Of a stretch of DNA of 64,000 nt, positions 59,751 through 64,000 are shown one piece after another (within the stretch, counting starts at the first letter, position 1; each line of letters starts with the position of its first letter). Below the pieces are notes generated by a model that was given only the letters and a program-made list of their open reading frames with translations, had not been told where the DNA came from and made no database searches. The DNA is from Larus michahellis. Its lineage: Eukaryota > Chordata > Aves > Charadriiformes > Laridae. Location: contig NC_133913.1 of assembly GCF_964199755.1 (NCBI RefSeq), positions 8,286,201-8,350,200 of the forward strand, written 5' to 3'. The position numbers were made by a program, and so were the translations under genes.

Positions 59751-60640
59751 CAAGGATTGCTTGACCTCTCCATTCCTCAGGCTTACAGTGGATTGACCAG
59801 GGGTGGGAAGATGGTATAGAAAAAGGAGAAGGTTTTGTTCAGGTTACTCAGTGGAGGTGTCCCAGGCAGCAAAGAGACAGTAAGAAGTGTCCCTTAGAAA
59901 ATGTTGACCACAGGGATGTGTGAGAAGGCTTTCAGTTCTCACACATGGTATAAAAGGCCTTCTGCCTCCCCTTACTTGATGAGATCCTCAGGATGGAATC
60001 TGTAATGCAGACATAGGATGCCAGAGGGAATAAAAATAGCAAGACCGCATCTGGGATGGACATTATAGCAGCCTGGTGTCACTACAGGAGAGCTCCAGCA
60101 AAGAGATCAAATCACAGACGTTGTGACGTCAATTGTCAATTGGGTTGGGGCCACAAAACTTCAATAGGCTTGAGAAGTATGTGATGATTGTGGAACTAGT
60201 CGTTCCTCCATGCCACAAGCCAACTGCCAGCTGGAAAAACGCCTTCCAGTTCACCATTCTTGTATAGAACATGAGGTGACATACGGCCAGGTACTGTTCG
60301 TAGGACATGGTGGTCAGCAGGTAACACTTGGAGACTACAAGAGATTCAAAGAAATAGAGCTGAGCCATAGCAGTCCTGAGCAGAGGTGGTGCAACAGTCA
60401 GGAAGCTGGCCAGCAGCCTAGGAAGATCGATGGAAGCGTAGCAGATCTCCAAGCTGGACAAATTCTCCACTGGGCTGGGGAGATGCTGGTGTGTTGCCAC
60501 CAGCACAACAATGAAGATGTTCCCAAGCACAGTCTCTGTTGTTCCCATTCCCTTTCTCCATGCAGGTCTTGTGGAACTCAGCAGGTTGGTAGCTCTCGGG
60601 GATCTGAGAGTGCTTGTCCAAAGGCATCTGAAAGTGCCTG
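59745..60640 (-). pseudogene. Olfactory receptor pseudogene
   Basis: Broken class II OR on the minus strand. From high to low coordinates: GNIFIVVLVATHQHLPSP (TM1 to loop; 60540), NLSSLEICYASIDLPRLL (TM2), AMAQLYFFESLVVSKCYLL and TMSYEQYLAVC (DRY replaced by EQY), FCGPNPIDN followed by a stop, then VCDLISLLELSCSDT in another frame, ILRISSSKGRQKAFYTMC (TM6, about 59980), and finally a damaged NPL-YSLRNGEV equivalent near 59760. The usual PMYFFL is reduced by an internal deletion. It has at least four frameshifts or stops. The LSSLEICY block resembles OR6/OR11-type receptors. Confidence 0.9.
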
Positions 60641-60734
60641 CATAACTATAACACTGTACTGCTAATAGTGACCATGGCTGTGTGGCTGACTGCTTGATAG
60701 GTATCCACTGCCAATTGTTAGAGTCAATCATATC

Positions 60735-63250
60735 ACAGTTATATTGTAGTCACATACTGGCAAATTTAAAGAGACATAACTGACATAAATGCGCCTGCTA
60801 TTGCTGTGATTATCATAACCACAGGCCACAGCCTAGGTAAGGTATTACAGATCTCTCCACGTGTACTTCCTATAGTCACAGTTTCTTCCCTCACTGGCTC
60901 ATGCCGCTCTATGCTTTCCTCCCCAATAACAGAGGAAAACACACAACTGATGTCATATCATATCAGATGCCTTTTTTCCTGTCAGGAGAAGAATTGGCAC
61001 CGCGGGTGCTGAGTACCTCTGGGCTCCCAGCTGTGGTTTTAGGGCTCTGTGTTCTGTTGCCATTAAGAGGCTGCTGAGTGCATAGAGTGGGGAGTGGGGA
61101 AGGAGCAGCATCTAGTGTGTGCTTGTGGTAAATACCCATTACAAACCTGCGTGCATGCTCAGGGAAAGCCCATGCTTGAGGAACAGAACCCTCTGCCCAG
61201 AGTGCATCCTAGGGTTTTCCCAATTTCCCAAGATTGTGGGTAAGCACAATGATGTCCCCGCTTATTTGCTCCCCATGGCTTTTGAGCCTTTAGAGGGAGA
61301 TGGAGATGCTGAAGGAAAGCAGCTAAGGGTCCATAGAAATTCTGGGATGGGTGGGCTGCTCAAAAAGTGATGCACCCAAACTCGAATGCACCCTTCTCTG
61401 AGGCTGGGATGAATTGTGTCTGGAGATGTTAATGACAAGTGCAATTAGGAGAGGTTCCCCCGCTGAACACTGTGAATGAAGAGTGTGATGGTGCCTGTGA
61501 ATGAGGACTCAGGTCTGGGTGTCACCTGTTCTGCCCCATATCGCTTACCTACCTATTCTCTCTGAAAGCCCTTACCTCGCAGGAAGGCCAACAGAAAGTT
61601 TAGCTTTTTCACTCTTCCTTCCATAGATGGAGCTCTGGACCTGAAGCACCTGAATGCCATATCCTGGTGTTATGGAAATAATCGGTGTCCTGGAGGGTGC
61701 CTCCTATGGGATTTCAGGGAGGGAGCACTGCACAAGTGTATCCCTGTGGAGGATGAAAGCTCTGAGTGGGTGCAAACTGTTTCAACACCTCAGGCAATGG
61801 CTGTCCCTCCCCAGACCTCCAAAGCATTTCAGCCTGCTGTGAGAAAAAGAGAAACTGAGGTGGGGCAACAAGCACAGCCTTTTCCAAACTGATGCAGCAG
61901 AGCCTGGTGAGGCTCCGAAAAGGGGATTCAGCTCACATTCTGCAGAAGACTAAAGTAGGATTGACTCCTTCAGAATTAGGCGGCCGTGGCTGACTGAGGT
62001 TGCCTTTTCAGCCTCTGCCAGTGGTCAATGGGGAGAAAGAAGCAGAGTCTGGTATTCCCTCCAGGCCATGGAGACCAAGTTCGATCAACCCTTGGAAGTA
62101 TCTTGGAGGGAAGAAGCCAAAACCTGTCCCTGGGTCAACAATGCATTTGTTGGTGGCTGAAGTAAGCTGAGCTACCAGTACTTCCTCACAGCCATGATTC
62201 ATCTCTCCAAAATGGGAGGTCCCCAATGCCCTTCTTTCCTCCTTCTGCACCCCAAGAAGTGTGGCAGGGACATTCCTCTCAGCCCCATCCCATTTGCATC
62301 TCTGGGGAAGGTGACTCCTCTGTCTCCCCACTGACGCCCAGGGAAGGAGGGGGTTGCCAATGCACTCAGACATTAGCGCTGTGTCTGCTCCAGATAGCAG
62401 AGATGAAGCTTAAAGGGAGAACAGCATTTATCTTCAGAGTCGCATGCTCCAATGGAGTTAAAAAGTTAAAGCTAAAACCAAGTTGGACATTAATCACCTG
62501 ACAACTTTTCTGTTACAGCTAGGATAAGTTAGATATCAGTCATCGATCTGCTGGGCAAATGTTGCTACAGCCGGTACCTCTAAGAGCAAGCTGAAATAAG
62601 TTCAAGCCAAAAGGAGTCTAGAAAAAGCCTGGCATGTCCTTAACTCTTGTCTTGCTAACCTAGAACAGATCTATGTTCTTCCAAGAGCAATGGCAGTCCC
62701 TTATTCACTGTATTACAATACACAGCTCTCTGGGAAGCGACCTTTCGTGCCCCTCCTGGTGACTTATAGACGGCCCCTGGAAGGAAGGATCATAGACCCG
62801 ACTGAAATAAAGACTATGTTGCACCTTTTGGCTTAGGGAAGATTCACTGTTTATTGGAAAATGAATCAGAGACTTTGCCAACACGGCATGAGACCCATGA
62901 ATTAAGGGTGCTGGGGCAGGAGGTGGTACATTTCATGACTGGTTTGCTAATCAAAACCTCCTGCTGTTCCACCTCCAACATACTACTAGTTTTCAAATCA
63001 ATCTCGCCCCACATGAGTTCTCTTGGACATTGTGATGGGCTGGGACTGATGCGGATGAGAGTTTTACTTCCAAAATGATTGTTTTACATGGCAACGCAGA
63101 TACGGGAGTTCCTGACACAGCCTGACCTTATGGGGTAAAGGGAAGAGTTCGGTGAGTGGGGTGCAGCAGGAGTCCTTCATTGGGAGCCACTGCCGTTGAC
63201 ACCTCTAAACACTCTTCTGGTGTGCACAGCAGTCTCTCGTCAGGACAGAA
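60735..63250. other. Unassigned DNA
   Basis: No exon recognised. An AATAAAGACTATGTTGCACC segment near 62805 resembles the polyadenylation part of an LTR, but no matching copy is present. Confidence 0.4.
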
Positions 63251-63252
63251 AC

Positions 63253-63365
63253 CATAGAATCATATAATAATTTGCATTGGAAAAGACCCTGCAGACCATC
63301 AAGTCCAATTGTTAACCTAACACTACCAAAACCACCACTAAACCATCTCCCTAAGCACCACCTTT
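63253..63365 (-). repeat. CR1 3' end
   Basis: Short minus-strand CR1 3' end: CATAGAATCATATAATAATT, then TGGAAAAGACCCTGCAGACC and the TCCAATTGTTAACCTAACAC segment. It is of a subfamily different from the long copies and lies just downstream of the second VWA5A-like gene. Confidence 0.85.
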
Positions 63366-63690
63366 GTGGAGGCCAGTAGCCCATTTTGCCAAAGCCAAAT
63401 GCAGGAAGCGCAACCACTGGAGAATGTGATGCTTCCTTCCCACTCCCACCTCCATCCAAACCAAACACGCTGGAGGCTCTGAACTAGAGGCTTTCTCTTG
63501 AGGAGTTCGGCATGCTACAGGTTCAGCCCAACTGGTATAAGACATAAGCAGTGAGAATTCATCTGTAATGTAAGATCGCAGCTGGTAGCAATAGTGGTAT
63601 CCCAGCATGGTAGGTGAATTTAGGCTATACTTTCTGGCCCTTTTTATCTCTGCAGGTGCTGCTGATCTGTAGCACAGGCACGTGTTGAGC

Positions 63691-64000
63691 TCAGAGCCTG
63701 AAAACACTTGGCTTCACGCTGCTCCCAAGGAGGGTGTTGGCTGTCTCCAGGCACTTGTCCAGCTGAGACACTGCAGTCAGAGAGAGACAGGCACACTAGG
63801 GAAGTTAGGCAGGAGGGAGACTCCACAAATGGAAAGGAGAATGGAGACACAGGACTCCTTCACCTGCCCCCAGGAAATTGTGGTCCTGCAAAGGGGTGAG
63901 GCAGGTCCCACTGGAGAGAGAATGGAGGAGGCTGTTCTGTGGGGATCAGCAGGAGAAGGATCATCAAGACTCACCAGCTTGGCTGCACAGCCAGGTCACA
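63691..64000 (-). CDS. Second VWA5A-like gene, last two exons (partial, runs off the window)
   Basis: Penultimate exon (64000-63975 visible) reads VTWLCSQAG up to a GTGAGT donor in phase 1. The last exon (63770-63691) follows a TCTGACTGCAG acceptor and reads VSQLDKCLETANTLLGSSVK then PSVFRL and TGA (63693-63691). These match the last two exons of the gene at 19544-29099 ([30 protein letters not shown]) in phase, spacing (204-bp intron) and sequence. The C-terminus is shorter here, stopping right after VFRL, as in mammalian VWA5A. The rest of the gene must lie beyond the right edge on the minus strand. Confidence 0.85.

Noticed and set aside
1-64000. CRISPR arrays, bacterial operons or phage modules
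   Set aside because: No regularly spaced direct repeats or prokaryotic gene packing; the window is vertebrate nuclear DNA.

Overview
The window is vertebrate nuclear DNA, almost certainly from a bird. At least 17 CR1 LINE copies or fragments lie on both strands. Many end in the avian CR1 3' tail built on ATTCTATGA-type octamers, and they are interspersed with endogenous-retrovirus LTRs of at least three families. There are no operons, bacterial ribosome-binding patterns or CRISPR arrays. Genes are either intron-rich or single-exon olfactory receptors.

Layout. 1-1.6 kb: nothing recognised. 1.6-5.4 kb: CR1 copies around a 660-bp purine-only microsatellite. 5.5-6.7 kb: broken granzyme/mast-cell-protease-like gene (minus). 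7.0-14.7 kb: mostly CR1, including a CR1 inserted in another CR1. 16.4-17.0 kb: solo LTR. 17.2-17.9 kb: olfactory receptor (OR) pseudogene (plus). 18.1-18.9 kb: second LTR family (minus). 19.5-30.5 kb: the main gene, a multi-exon VWA5A-like gene (VIT plus VWA-type protein) on the minus strand. 32-35 kb: GC-rich, no gene recognised. 35.5-37.0 kb: rearranged LTRs. 38.9-39.8 kb: intact OR10-like receptor (minus). 45.6-47.2 kb: CR1 end, truncated ERV LTR with primer-binding site, second LTR. 51.9-52.9 kb: second intact OR (plus). 55.5-58.1 kb: long CR1 with its 5' half preserved. 59.7-60.6 kb: OR pseudogene (minus). 63.7-64.0 kb: last two exons of a second VWA5A-like gene (minus) that continues beyond the window.

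The VWA5A-like gene was assembled by hand from splice signals and intron phases. Sixteen exons from 29099 down to 19544 join without a stop or phase conflict. With a candidate first exon at 30459-30501 they give 820 codons including the stop, close to mammalian VWA5A (about 786 aa). The VWA part has lost the usual metal-binding (MIDAS) residues. The partial copy at the right edge shows a tandem family. Human VWA5A also lies inside an OR cluster (11q24, with OR10 genes), so VWA5A-like genes next to an OR10-like receptor look like conserved synteny.

I did not find a clearly unprecedented system. The most interesting points are the tandem VWA5A-like family with a degenerate MIDAS, the decayed haemopoietic serine protease, and an otherwise intact OR whose DRY motif reads DWY. 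All exon boundaries and family calls come from reading the sequence; no database search was run.
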